Positions 1-4,939 of a DNA stretch of 5,784 bases are shown here, one piece after another. The notes below the pieces were generated by a model that did no database searches, was not told where the DNA came from, and saw only the letters and a list, made by a program, of their open reading frames with translations. The stretch spans positions 1 through 5,784 of the forward strand of contig PLZT01000250.1 of the NCBI GenBank assembly GCA_003152255.1, read 5' to 3'. A program made the translations under genes and the position numbers. How positions within the stretch are numbered: position 1 is the first letter of the stretch; the number at the start of each line of letters is the position of its first letter. The stretch comes from Methylocystaceae bacterium. Its GTDB lineage: Bacteria > Pseudomonadota > Alphaproteobacteria > Rhizobiales > Beijerinckiaceae.

Positions 1-71
1 TGCCGGTTTCTACCGGCGCACCGCAAGTCTTGTTTTGCGCGCGGCGCCCAGACGACGGCCCTAACCGCCAT
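1..71 (-). CDS. Probable ParE/RelE-type toxin, N-terminal fragment (cut by window edge)
   Basis: An ATG at 71-69 lies inside the 3' end of the antitoxin gene (11-nt overlap), with GGAA four bases upstream as a weak ribosome site. The frame stays open for 23 codons to base 1 and begins MAVRAVVWAPRAKQDL. The pattern V-V-W-x-P-R-A-x-x-D-L is typical of the first strand and helix of ParE/RelE-type ribonuclease or gyrase toxins. Antitoxin-first order with overlapping genes is the usual layout of type II pairs. The residues after DL (RCAGRNR) do not look like the usual W-x-Y helix of ParE, so the gene may be divergent or damaged. Only the N-terminus is visible and the subfamily cannot be settled. 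Confidence 0.5.
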   Translation of the reverse strand, partial: MAVRAVVWAPRAKQDLRCAGRNR

Positions 72-279
72 CACGTTCCGCGCGAGCTTCCCGGATCAAA
101 TCGTCGACCGCGAGCGGCGCTCCGAGACCCGCATCTAGCTCCGCCACGCCCGCGTCGATTTCGTCGCGCAACCTAGACAGGGTTTCAACGCGATCGAGCA
201 ATTCGCGCGCGATCATCTCTTGCGCGGCTTCTGGTAGCGCCGCCACTTTGGATAGAGCTATGTCGAGTGTCTTGCTCAT
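61..279 (-). CDS. Type II antitoxin-like protein (72 aa)
   Basis: A small, acidic, helix-rich protein. The N-terminal half (TLDIALSKVAALPEAAQEM...) resembles the LPE-x-x-Q helix found in many small addiction-module antitoxins. The C-terminal half has L-R-x-E-I-x-x-G-x-x-E-L-D-x-G at about residues 37-51, then PL-x-V-D-D-L-I-R-E-A-R, the pattern of antitoxin tails that wrap ParE/RelE toxins. The ATG at 279 is chosen over an in-frame TTG at 297: the family-like sequence begins at MSKT, and a promoter -10 ends six bases before this ATG. It overlaps the toxin start by 11 nt, so the pair is probably translationally coupled. By family analogy it would neutralise the toxin and repress its own promoter. 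No ribbon-helix-helix or helix-turn-helix motif is clear by eye. Confidence 0.7.
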   Translation of the reverse strand: MSKTLDIALSKVAALPEAAQEMIARELLDRVETLSRLRDEIDAGVAELDAGLGAPLAVDDLIREARAERDGG

Positions 280-285
280 AGGGGC

Positions 286-313
286 AGAATAACACAAGGC
301 TCCGGGGCGCCAA
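286..313 (-). promoter_or_regulatory. Candidate promoter of the toxin-antitoxin pair, leaderless
   Basis: On the minus strand TTGGCG (313-308) and TATTCT (291-286) are separated by 16 bases. The -10 ends six bases before the antitoxin ATG, so transcription would begin at or next to the A of ATG. No Shine-Dalgarno-like sequence is present, which agrees with a leaderless message. Assignment is by eye. Confidence 0.4.
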
Positions 314-351
314 GCGACAACGCGATAACTGACGCGGCGGCGATTTCGACC

Positions 352-373
352 TATGCCGCGCTACCGCGGCATA
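352..373 (-). terminator. Perfect 9-bp hairpin spanning the stop codon of the hydratase gene
   Basis: TATGCCGCG and CGCGGCATA flank a 4-base loop (GTAG on the minus strand) that contains the TAG stop codon. It lies at the end of the yggT operon and just before the toxin-antitoxin promoter. The GC-rich stem suggests a terminator or 3'-end stabiliser, but no U-tract follows, so intrinsic termination is uncertain. Confidence 0.45.
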
Positions 374-1419
374 ACCGCCCAATAATCCAAATCCAGCAGC
401 ACCGCTGGGTCCGGCTTGCCGTCGGCGCCGGTGAGCGGGAACTCGGCGCAGGGCTTGTCCTTTGTCGCGACGAGCCGCAGGCGCAGCGCGCCGATGTCGC
501 TTCGGCCGGGAATCTCCGCCTTGTCGAGCACTTCGCTCCAGGCGAACAGCGTGCCGCCGGCGAACAGCGGATTGACATGGCGCCCGCCGTTGATCGCCGC
601 GATGTGGAAGGCGTTGGCGAGCCCGTTGAAGGACAGCGCGCGGGCGAGCGAGATCACATGGCCGCCGTAAATGATGCGTTTTCCGAACCGCCCCTGCGCT
701 TCGTAAAATTGGTTGAAATGGACTTTCGAGTTGTTCTGATAGAGGCGCGTCGCCAGCTGATGCTCCGCCTCCTCGACGGTCATGCCGTCGATATGGTCGA
801 TCTTCTCGCCTTTTTCGTAATCGCCCCAGACATAGGGCGAGCCGGCCAGCACTCTGTCATAGGCCGCGACGTTTAGCGCCGGCACGGCCTTGCCGAGATC
901 GGCGGGCGCGACGGATTTTGGCAGATCGGGCACGACTTCGGGGCCGACGGGCGCGTCTTTGTCGCGCTTCTTGACCATCACCCAGCGGGCGTAATCGAGC
1001 ACGACCTCCCCGTTCTGATTCGTGCCGGTCGAGCGCACATAAACGACGCCAGTCTCCTTATTGGAGTTTTCCTTGAGGCCGATCACTTCCGATGTCGCGG
1101 TCAGCGTGTCTCCGGGATAGACGGGCGCGAGAAATTTGAAATCCGCGTAGCCGAGATTGGCGATGGCGTTGAGCGACACATCGGGAACAGTTTTGCCCAG
1201 CACGAAATGGAACACCAGAATATCGTCGATCGGCGCTTCCTTATAGCCGATCGCCTGCGCGAAGGCGCGCGAGGACTGCACCGCGAATCGCGGCAAATAC
1301 AGCGCGGTGTAAAAGGCCGAATCGCCGGTCGTGACCGTGCGCGGCGTCGCGTGGCGGATAATCTGGCCGAGCGAAAAATCCTCGAAGAAATTGCCGATGT
1401 TCGACTTCGTTTTGGTCAT
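361..1419 (-). CDS. mch: Mesaconyl-CoA hydratase (beta-methylmalyl-CoA dehydratase), MaoC family
   Basis: Interconverts beta-methylmalyl-CoA and mesaconyl-CoA in the ethylmalonyl-CoA pathway, which regenerates glyoxylate in bacteria lacking isocitrate lyase; cytoplasmic. At 352 aa it has the length of the double-hotdog members of this family (about 340-355 aa). The N-terminal block (NFFEDF-x-LGQ-x-IRHATPRTVT at 10-30, then RFAVQSS, and GKTVPDVSLNAIANLGYA at 75-92) matches what I remember of the Rhodobacter and Methylobacterium enzymes. The second hotdog has NNSKVHFN (229-236) and YGGHVISLAR (251-260), the usual place of the polar pair acting on the acyl-CoA. The ATG at 1419 lies 15 nt after the DUF167 stop without a clear ribosome site, so coupling is likely. 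The gene is called mcd in Methylobacterium; 'mch' is also used for an unrelated cyclohydrolase in methylotrophs. A generic MaoC dehydratase is the fallback call. Confidence 0.9.
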   Translation of the reverse strand: MTKTKSNIGNFFEDFSLGQIIRHATPRTVTTGDSAFYTALYLPRFAVQSSRAFAQAIGYKEAPIDDILVFHFVLGKTVPDVSLNAIANLGYADFKFLAPVYPGDTLTATSEVIGLKENSNKETGVVYVRSTGTNQNGEVVLDYARWVMVKKRDKDAPVGPEVVPDLPKSVAPADLGKAVPALNVAAYDRVLAGSPYVWGDYEKGEKIDHIDGMTVEEAEHQLATRLYQNNSKVHFNQFYEAQGRFGKRIIYGGHVISLARALSFNGLANAFHIAAINGGRHVNPLFAGGTLFAWSEVLDKAEIPGRSDIGALRLRLVATKDKPCAEFPLTGADGKPDPAVLLDLDYWAVMPR

Positions 1420-1434
1420 GGGTTCAGCCGTTGC

Positions 1435-1773
1435 TCATTTGGCGGTTTGCGCCAGCCGCCGGGCCAGCGCGTCTATGATGCGGGCGGAATCGCCCGAAAC
1501 GAAAAGTTTTTTCACGCGGCTCGCGTGGCCGGCGACAATCGCGACGGCGCTTTTGGGCGTCTCCAGCGTTTTCGCCACGAGTTGCTCCAGCGCCGCATTA
1601 GCGCGTCCGTCCTCGGGAGCCGCGCGCACACGCGCCTTGAGCACGCATCGCCCGTCGGCCAGGGTCTCCAGCCCCTCGATCGCATCGCGCCCGCCCTTGG
1701 GCGTCAGCCGCAGCCATAGGACGACGCCGCCCTCTTCCGCGCGCCACGCCGCGCCGGGGTCAGGTTCAGCCAA
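1435..1773 (-). CDS. DUF167 (YggU) family protein
   Basis: A 112-aa cytoplasmic protein of the DUF167/YggU family, whose function is not established. Family signatures are clear: L-R-L-T-P-K-G-G-R-D at 21-30, then R-V-R-A-A-P-E-D-G-R-A-N-A-A-L at 48-62, then G-H-A-S-R-V-K-K at 82-89 and a closing V-S-G-D. The only usable start is a TTG at 1773, giving an 8-nt overlap with the end of yggT; no in-frame ATG or GTG occurs nearby upstream. Overlap and a weak start codon point to translational coupling. yggT followed by this gene is a common bacterial pairing, which supports both calls. Confidence 0.9.
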   Translation of the reverse strand: MAEPDPGAAWRAEEGGVVLWLRLTPKGGRDAIEGLETLADGRCVLKARVRAAPEDGRANAALEQLVAKTLETPKSAVAIVAGHASRVKKLFVSGDSARIIDALARRLAQTAK

Positions 1774-2047
1774 AGCTATGCGCGATGGCGCTGCGCACGA
1801 ACTGCAAGCCCAGCAACACGATCATCGGCGAAAAATCCAGCCCGCCCATGGTCGGCAAGACTCTGCGGATCGGCTCATAGAGCGGCTCCGTGAGCGCCGC
1901 GAGGGCGCGCCTTATCGAATAGACCGCTTGGGAACGCGTATTGATTACGTCGAAGGCGATGAGCCACGATATGACGAAGGAAGCTATGACCACCCACCAA
2001 TAGAGATCGATGACTGTGAGAATGAGCTCTAGCACTGCATAGCGCAT
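1766..2047 (-). CDS. YggT family integral membrane protein
   Basis: A 93-aa inner-membrane protein of the YggT family. Residues 1-32 form one hydrophobic segment and about 70-90 a second. Between them lies the family hallmark L-x-E-P-x-x-x-P-I-R-R-x-x-P-x-x-G-G-x-D-x-S-P (52-74). The molecular role is not firmly known; the E. coli homologue has been linked to osmotic or potassium stress and other members to division or membrane organisation. The ATG at 2047 is preceded by GGGAA ten bases upstream, a modest ribosome site. It is the first gene of the three-gene minus-strand operon, so the operon promoter must lie in 2048-2221, where I could not pick a convincing minus-strand -35/-10 pair. Confidence 0.93.
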   Translation of the reverse strand: MRYAVLELILTVIDLYWWVVIASFVISWLIAFDVINTRSQAVYSIRRALAALTEPLYEPIRRVLPTMGGLDFSPMIVLLGLQFVRSAIAHSFG

Positions 2048-2180
2048 TTTTTGGTTCCCAGCGTTGACGGTATGGAGACTTGTCTATCCTCACGGCGTCC
2101 GCGCCGCAATCCTTCGCGGGCGCGGTCTTCTGCCCGGGCGCGACGGGCGCGCGGGAAAGGGATCGCGGCGCGAGAAGCAA

Positions 2181-2209
2181 TTGACAGCGCGGAGTCCGCC
2201 GTGTAGTCA
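2181..2209 (+). promoter_or_regulatory. Promoter of the tRNA-Ala gene
   Basis: A perfect TTGACA -35 (2181-2186) is followed after 17 bases by TAGTCA (2204-2209), a poor but correctly placed -10. The predicted start falls about 5-7 bases before the mature tRNA end. A consensus -35 with a relaxed -10 is usual for stable-RNA promoters in alphaproteobacteria. Confidence 0.6.
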
Positions 2210-2221
2210 CCGCGTCGGGCC

Positions 2222-2297
2222 GGGGCTGTAGCTCAGATGGGAGAGCGCTGCAATCGCACTGCAGAGGTCCGGGGTTCGATTCCCCGCAGCTCCACCA
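2222..2297 (+). tRNA. tRNA-Ala (anticodon CGC)
   Basis: A 76-nt cloverleaf. The acceptor stem GGGGCTG pairs with CAGCTCC (one G-U), the D arm begins GCTC, and the anticodon stem CTGCA/TGCAG encloses ATCGCAC with anticodon CGC at 2255-2257. The T arm is CCGGGGTTCGATTCCCCG-like, the discriminator is A and CCA is encoded. It reads GCG codons, suited to a GC-rich genome. It is transcribed away from the yggT operon. Confidence 0.97.
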
Positions 2298-2632
2298 AGT
2301 ATCCCATTGAAAATAATGGAAATAGCGGACAGCTTGTCACTTCCTGGCGTGGCGCTTTTGCGCCGGGGTAGCACCGGGGAAGCACGCGAGACGTTGCGCC
2401 GCGAGTGCCCTGCCCCGCCCACAATCGCCGGCCCGCAATCCCAAGGCGTCGCCGGCGCGTGGGTGACGTGCTGCAATCAAAATTGCGCGGCTTCATTCCA
2501 AACCGCATCAGTAGGTAGATTCCGGCGCTTGCCGGCGTGCGCTTCGGGACTATCTCTTTGAGTGACGAAAAGGCGCGAAGGGTTTTCGGAAATAGCCCGT
2601 TACACCGTTAATTGCGTCTAGTTGGAACCTTC
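2298..2632. other. Gene-free stretch downstream of the tRNA
   Basis: No ORF here has convincing start context or protein character. Small hairpins are visible: CCATT/AATGG (2304-2318) directly after the tRNA, GGCGC-TTTT-GCGCC (2351-2364), GCAAT/ATTGC (2473-2486) and CCGGC-GCTT-GCCGG (2522-2535). None has a following T-run. One of the first two may help to end or trim the tRNA transcript. I see no second copy of the tRNA 3' end within the window, so no attachment site can be called. A promoter for the plus-strand gene at 2645 should lie here but is not obvious. Confidence 0.5.
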
Positions 2633-2638
2633 GAGGAA
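2633..2638 (+). promoter_or_regulatory. Ribosome binding site deciding the start at 2645
   Basis: GAGGAA sits six bases before the ATG at 2645. It favours this start over an in-frame upstream start at 2612, which would put charged residues ahead of the signal peptide. Confidence 0.75.
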
Positions 2639-2644
2639 AGTCGA

Positions 2645-2887
2645 ATGAAAAAACTGACATTAGCAACCGCCGTCTTGTCAGCTTGTCTCTGGGCGCCTTC
2701 GGTTGGGATCGCATCTCAAACTTCCCGAGCAATCATTCTCGCGCAAATGCCCAACATTGAGATTGGGCCTGACGGAGTTAGAGTCGGTCGAGATCGGGAT
2801 GACGATCGTATGCGCGATGAAGACCGTGAAAGTGATCGTGATCGTATGCGGCGTCGAGATCGAGAACGGGACGAAGACCGTCAATAG
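2645..2887 (+). CDS. Small secreted protein with Asp/Arg-rich tail (80 aa)
   Basis: Not a family I can name. Residues 1-25 form a signal peptide (MKKLTLATAVLSACLWAP...), with likely cleavage near VGIASQ or a little later near ILAQ. The motif P-N-I-E-I-G-P-D-G-V-R-V-G follows at about 39-51; similar I-G-P-x-G-V-x-V segments occur in small periplasmic proteins of rhizobia-like bacteria. The rest of the protein is almost only Asp, Glu and Arg with a few Met and Ser, and contains a 12-residue tandem repeat. It should be disordered or form a highly charged helix in the periplasm. The strong ribosome site and signal peptide make it a probable real gene; its function is unknown. Confidence 0.75.
   Translation: MKKLTLATAVLSACLWAPSVGIASQTSRAIILAQMPNIEIGPDGVRVGRDRDDDRMRDEDRESDRDRMRRRDRERDEDRQ
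2804..2875 (+). repeat. 36-bp in-frame tandem repeat, two units
   Basis: Units 2804-2839 and 2840-2875 both begin GATCGTATGCG and encode D-R-M-R-x-x-D-R-E-x-D-x, identical at 8 of 12 residues. The repeat lies in the charged tail of the secreted protein and is followed by a partial DR unit before the stop. Confidence 0.65.
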
Positions 2888-2960
2888 GGTCGGTTCGCCG
2901 AAAGTTGTCGATTAAGGATCGTCGGAAGCGTCGCTATTGCCGCAACATAAACATCCGAGA

Positions 2961-2992
2961 ACGGCCCGCCTGTTCATCCGAGGTCGGGCCGT
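2961..2992. terminator. Strong hairpin between converging genes
   Basis: ACGGCCCG (2961-2968) and CGGGCCGT (2985-2992) form a perfect 8-bp stem, extended inside by CCT/AGG with one bulged base. It lies 73 bases after the plus-strand gene stop and about 130 bases past the end of the minus-strand operon, so it could end either transcript. There is no clear U-tract; the minus-strand flank (TTCTCGGATGTTTATG) is slightly more T-rich. Confidence 0.5.
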
Positions 2993-3125
2993 CCGTGGCG
3001 TCTGGTTGTGCAACCGTCCGCTTACTCAAAGAATAGGCGAGGTGATTCGCTGGCGCAAGAGCGGGCGTTCGCGCGCAGTCTTCGGCTTCGCCCATTGGTT
3101 CAGGTGACGGGAGCACTTGCGGTGA

Positions 3126-3320
3126 TTACGCATTTTTATTTCGTGGATGCTTTTTAAGCCATTCCTGCGATCCATCGGGCATCCAACTTACCACATCCGA
3201 TAAAGAACGAAATCCATTTACCTGCTCTTCCGTCCCGTCCGGCCATGCAACTATGACCATCCATCCCGCGCTATCCTTGCGTTGGTGAGGCGTCATGGTC
3301 GGCGAGGAATCTCTTTCCAT
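3126..3320 (-). CDS. Small Trp-rich hypothetical protein, last gene of the operon
   Basis: 64 aa from the ATG at 3320, or 56 aa from the ATG at 3296. Neither start has a clear ribosome site. The 3296 start sits in the context GACCATG, like the starts of two other operon genes, and the compact domain begins soon after it. The core reads G-W-M-V-I-V-A-W-P-D-G-T-E-E-Q-V-x-G-F-x-S-L-x-D-V-x-x-W-x-x-x-x-x-x-E-W-L. This is the beta-strand then helix pattern of small rhizobial hypothetical proteins in which a DG turn precedes a G-F-x-S segment and the end is W-x-x-x-x-S-x-x-W-L. Codon third positions are more A/T-rich than in the housekeeping genes, suggesting acquired DNA. The function is unknown. 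Confidence 0.65.
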   Translation of the reverse strand: MERDSSPTMTPHQRKDSAGWMVIVAWPDGTEEQVNGFRSLSDVVSWMPDGSQEWLKKHPRNKNA

Positions 3321-3444
3321 GCGAGCAATATGGCATCATGAGCCAGCGGGTTCTAGGGCGGTCACGCATTGCCTTATTCAACCCGACCACTACCTCGCGC
3401 GCTCCTGGCGGCATCTCTTTTTGTCGTGGGTGATAGACGGTCAC
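3271..3444 (-). CDS. Doubtful GTG-started ORF (57 aa) linking the last two operon genes
   Basis: A GTG at 3444-3442 overlaps the stop of the 58-aa gene (GTGA) and opens 57 codons beginning MTVYHPRQKEMPPG. It includes REVVVGLNKAM and a C-terminal part with P-Y-C-S-H-G-K-R-F-L-A-D-H-D, and its end overlaps the next gene. In favour: it fills an otherwise empty 120-base gap inside a tightly packed operon, and it starts at the same GCGTGACC string seen at other junctions. Against: there is no GGAGG upstream, no recognisable domain, and an overlap of at least 26 nt with the next gene. It may be a real coupled gene or chance. Confidence 0.33.
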   Translation of the reverse strand: MTVYHPRQKEMPPGAREVVVGLNKAMRDRPRTRWLMMPYCSHGKRFLADHDASPTQG

Positions 3445-3617
3445 GCCGCCAAGCGCCGACCGGCGCGCACCCGTTGCTCCCGCGCCTTGGCCCACGCGAA
3501 CGATAGGCAACGGCCGAAGCTCCAGCCATAGCGCCGCATGAGCCGGAACTGGCGATGCGCCTCGGTCATGACAGCGCGGCGATCAAGGCGGCCGCCGGGC
3601 GTTACGAGCGAGGTCAT
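3441..3617 (-). CDS. Small basic hypothetical protein (58 aa)
   Basis: The true start is taken as ATG 3617: GGAGG lies ten bases upstream and the start overlaps the preceding stop (ATGA). An ORF continuing upstream to 3872 exists, but its extra part is a shadow of two other genes. The protein is strongly basic. Its core E-A-H-R-Q-F-R-L-M-R-R-Y-G-W-S-F-G-R-C-L-S-F-A-W-A-K-A-R (19-46) matches a pattern I associate with small phage- or island-borne alphaproteobacterial proteins: A-H, a basic helix, a short turn, then L-x-x-A-W-A-x-A-R. I know no function for it. Confidence 0.75.
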   Translation of the reverse strand: MTSLVTPGGRLDRRAVMTEAHRQFRLMRRYGWSFGRCLSFAWAKAREQRVRAGRRLAA

Positions 3618-3757
3618 CGTCGCAAGTCCTCCGGGAGAAGGCGCTCGGCGATCGTCATCAAGCCGCCCGCCGCCTTCGTGACGATCCGCGCGAGCTTGAT
3701 GCGCCAAGCGCGAACAATGAGCGCGCCCAAGCCGAGGCGAGAGATATCCGTCGTCAT
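3614..3757 (-). CDS. Very small hypothetical protein (47 aa)
   Basis: Translation of the minus strand from ATG 3757 gives MTTDISRLGLGALIVRAWRI and continues to a TGA at 3616-3614 that overlaps the next gene's ATG. GGAGG lies seven bases before the ATG, and the previous gene's stop is two bases before it. An ATG six bases further up (3763) is also in frame but lies too close to the ribosome site. The product is a basic amphipathic helix with no cysteine and no recognised domain. Its perfect fit between two overlapping neighbours, with its own ribosome site, argues that it is real despite its size. The function is unknown. Confidence 0.72.
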   Translation of the reverse strand: MTTDISRLGLGALIVRAWRIKLARIVTKAAGGLMTIAERLLPEDLRR

Positions 3758-3759
3758 GA

Positions 3760-4284
3760 TCATGCCTCCGCCTTCGCGCTGGCCGCGCTGGCGATCGCGT
3801 CAATGTCGCGACAGACCGATTGCGCCAGATTGGCGAATGAACCCAGCCCGTCGTTAGAATGGTCGACGTCACGCTCTAACGCTATCTGTGCCGCGCGAGC
3901 TTTCACTTTGAGTTCATCAATCGTCCGCGCGGGGATTGCATCGATCTTCTCGCGCAATGACCAGTTCCGGTTGTAGCGGGTTTCTTCGTCGTCGTGGTCA
4001 TCGTCGCGGATTTGCAGCGCGTGAACCTCCTCCAATTCCCGCAATAGATCGTGAAGCGTTTCCGGCGCCATGTTCAATCCCGGCTTTCCGGGGAGCTCGC
4101 CAGCGGCGCTAATGTCGCGGGCAATGTCGGCAAGGATCAGGCCAAAGCCGAACTGCGCTTGGTCTCCCAAGGCGTCTTCCGGCAAGACGCACTTGAGAAA
4201 GATGACTTTCGCGGCGATTTGCTCAAGACGATCTTGCAGCCCGTGGTCGATGGCCGGCGCGGCGGCCTTGGATTGCTCATCCAT
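3760..4284 (-). CDS. Hypothetical cytoplasmic protein (174 aa)
   Basis: No signal peptide and no membrane segment; mostly helical. The N-terminal part (15-63) holds a helix pair around D-R-L-E-Q-I-A-A-K-V-I-F-L. A His/Asp/Glu-rich stretch (about 94-103, DDDHDDEETR) separates it from a C-terminal part containing REKIDAIPARTIDELKVKAR (111-130), a P-A-x-T-x-x-x-L-x-x-K pattern often seen in uncharacterised rhizobial and phage-island proteins. ATG 4284 is preferred over a GTG at 4290 because GGAGG is eight bases upstream of the ATG. The start lies two bases after the preceding gene's stop, and the 3' end supplies the ribosome site of the next gene. The function is unknown. Confidence 0.82.
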   Translation of the reverse strand: MDEQSKAAAPAIDHGLQDRLEQIAAKVIFLKCVLPEDALGDQAQFGFGLILADIARDISAAGELPGKPGLNMAPETLHDLLRELEEVHALQIRDDDHDDEETRYNRNWSLREKIDAIPARTIDELKVKARAAQIALERDVDHSNDGLGSFANLAQSVCRDIDAIASAASAKAEA

Positions 4285-4286
4285 GG

Positions 4287-4937
4287 TCACGCCCTCCCTT
4301 CAAAGAAACCGGCGGCGCGGCGGATGGCGTCGGGAAACACGTCTTCCAACAGAGTGTCATTGACCCCGTTCTCCTCGAGGAAGTCGGCGGCGAAGCGCAG
4401 CAGGGCGATCGCGCCGGCCGGGCTTTTCAGCTCGGCTTCATAGACCGCGCGCTCGGCGTAGCCCAACACCTCGAATGGCTCGTTTGACTCCGCTTCGTCG
4501 TCATCCTCGCCGCCTTCCTCTTTGGCCAGATCAACGGCGGACAGACGAGCCTCCAGAGCGGCGCGCGCGGCTTCAAATTCCGGATCGGGAGACGCAAACT
4601 CTTCCTGTTGCTTCGCCCAGCTCCGGCGCAGTTGCGCGATCGTCGCCTCCAATTCGTCCGTGGTCATGTAATGGTTTGATCGGCCGGCGAGATCATTGAG
4701 GTGCGACAAATTATAGGCTTTCTCGCCCTTATAGGTGACGAAGGGGATTGTCTCGCTGGTCGCGGCCGGCGTCATTGAAATGGCCTCGTAAGCGGCGAGG
4801 GCGCGGCCGTGCTCGGCAAGCGCGATGAACACAGGATCGTCGACGGGAGCCACGCCAGCGAGCGCCGGAAGTCCAACGACAGGCGCCAGTGCGAGGCCAG
4901 CGGCAAGGGAACGGCGGGAGATTGGTTGCGTCTTCAT
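4287..4937 (-). CDS. Exported hypothetical protein with twin-arginine signal (216 aa)
   Basis: The N-terminus MKTQPISRRSLAAGLALAP, with a hydrophobic run to about residue 30, fits a Tat signal (S-R-R-x-L) with cleavage near ALAG-VA. The mature part is helical: D-P-V-F-I-A-L-A-E-H-G-R-A-L-A-A-Y-E (34-51), a long charged helix at 93-140, an acidic linker (EEGGEDDDEAES) and a C-terminal A-E-R-A-V-Y-E-A-E-L-K-S-P-A-G-A-I-A-L-L (161-180). ATG 4937 is chosen over GTG 4943: GGAGG is seven bases upstream of the ATG and the previous stop is two bases before it. H-x3-A-x2-YE resembles H-x3-W-x2-YE in the preceding gene product, so the two may be distant paralogues. No enzyme motif is visible. Confidence 0.83.
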   Translation of the reverse strand: MKTQPISRRSLAAGLALAPVVGLPALAGVAPVDDPVFIALAEHGRALAAYEAISMTPAATSETIPFVTYKGEKAYNLSHLNDLAGRSNHYMTTDELEATIAQLRRSWAKQQEEFASPDPEFEAARAALEARLSAVDLAKEEGGEDDDEAESNEPFEVLGYAERAVYEAELKSPAGAIALLRFAADFLEENGVNDTLLEDVFPDAIRRAAGFFEGRA

Positions 4938-4939
4938 GG

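Noticed and set aside
1207..2032. Long plus-strand ORFs of 170 and 233 aa
   Set aside because: They lie antisense to the hydratase, DUF167 and yggT genes, all with clear family signatures; GC-rich DNA gives long shadow frames.
2207..2508. Minus-strand ORFs across the tRNA (including the string VELRGIEPRTSAVRLQRSPI)
   Set aside because: These are the well-known spurious translations of the antisense strand of a tRNA gene that recur in databases.
2307..2561. Plus-strand ORF of 84 aa after the tRNA
   Set aside because: TTG start, no ribosome site, and a Cys/Pro/Arg composition typical of non-coding GC-rich DNA.
3004..3015. GGTTG-TG-CAACC small inverted repeat
   Set aside because: Five-base arms with a 2-base loop, single copy and no promoter nearby; not distinguishable from chance.
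2934..3116. Minus-strand ORF of 60 aa between the secreted protein and the operon end
   Set aside because: It contains the strong hairpin at 2961-2992, lacks a ribosome site and has no protein-like pattern.
3618..3872. N-terminal extension of the 58-aa gene to 143 aa
   Set aside because: The extension is out of frame with two better supported genes, is Arg/His-rich shadow sequence, and the GGAGG-supported ATG at 3617 overlaps the previous stop.
4051..4443. Plus-strand ORFs of 130 and 97 aa
   Set aside because: Antisense to operon genes that have ribosome sites and coupled junctions.
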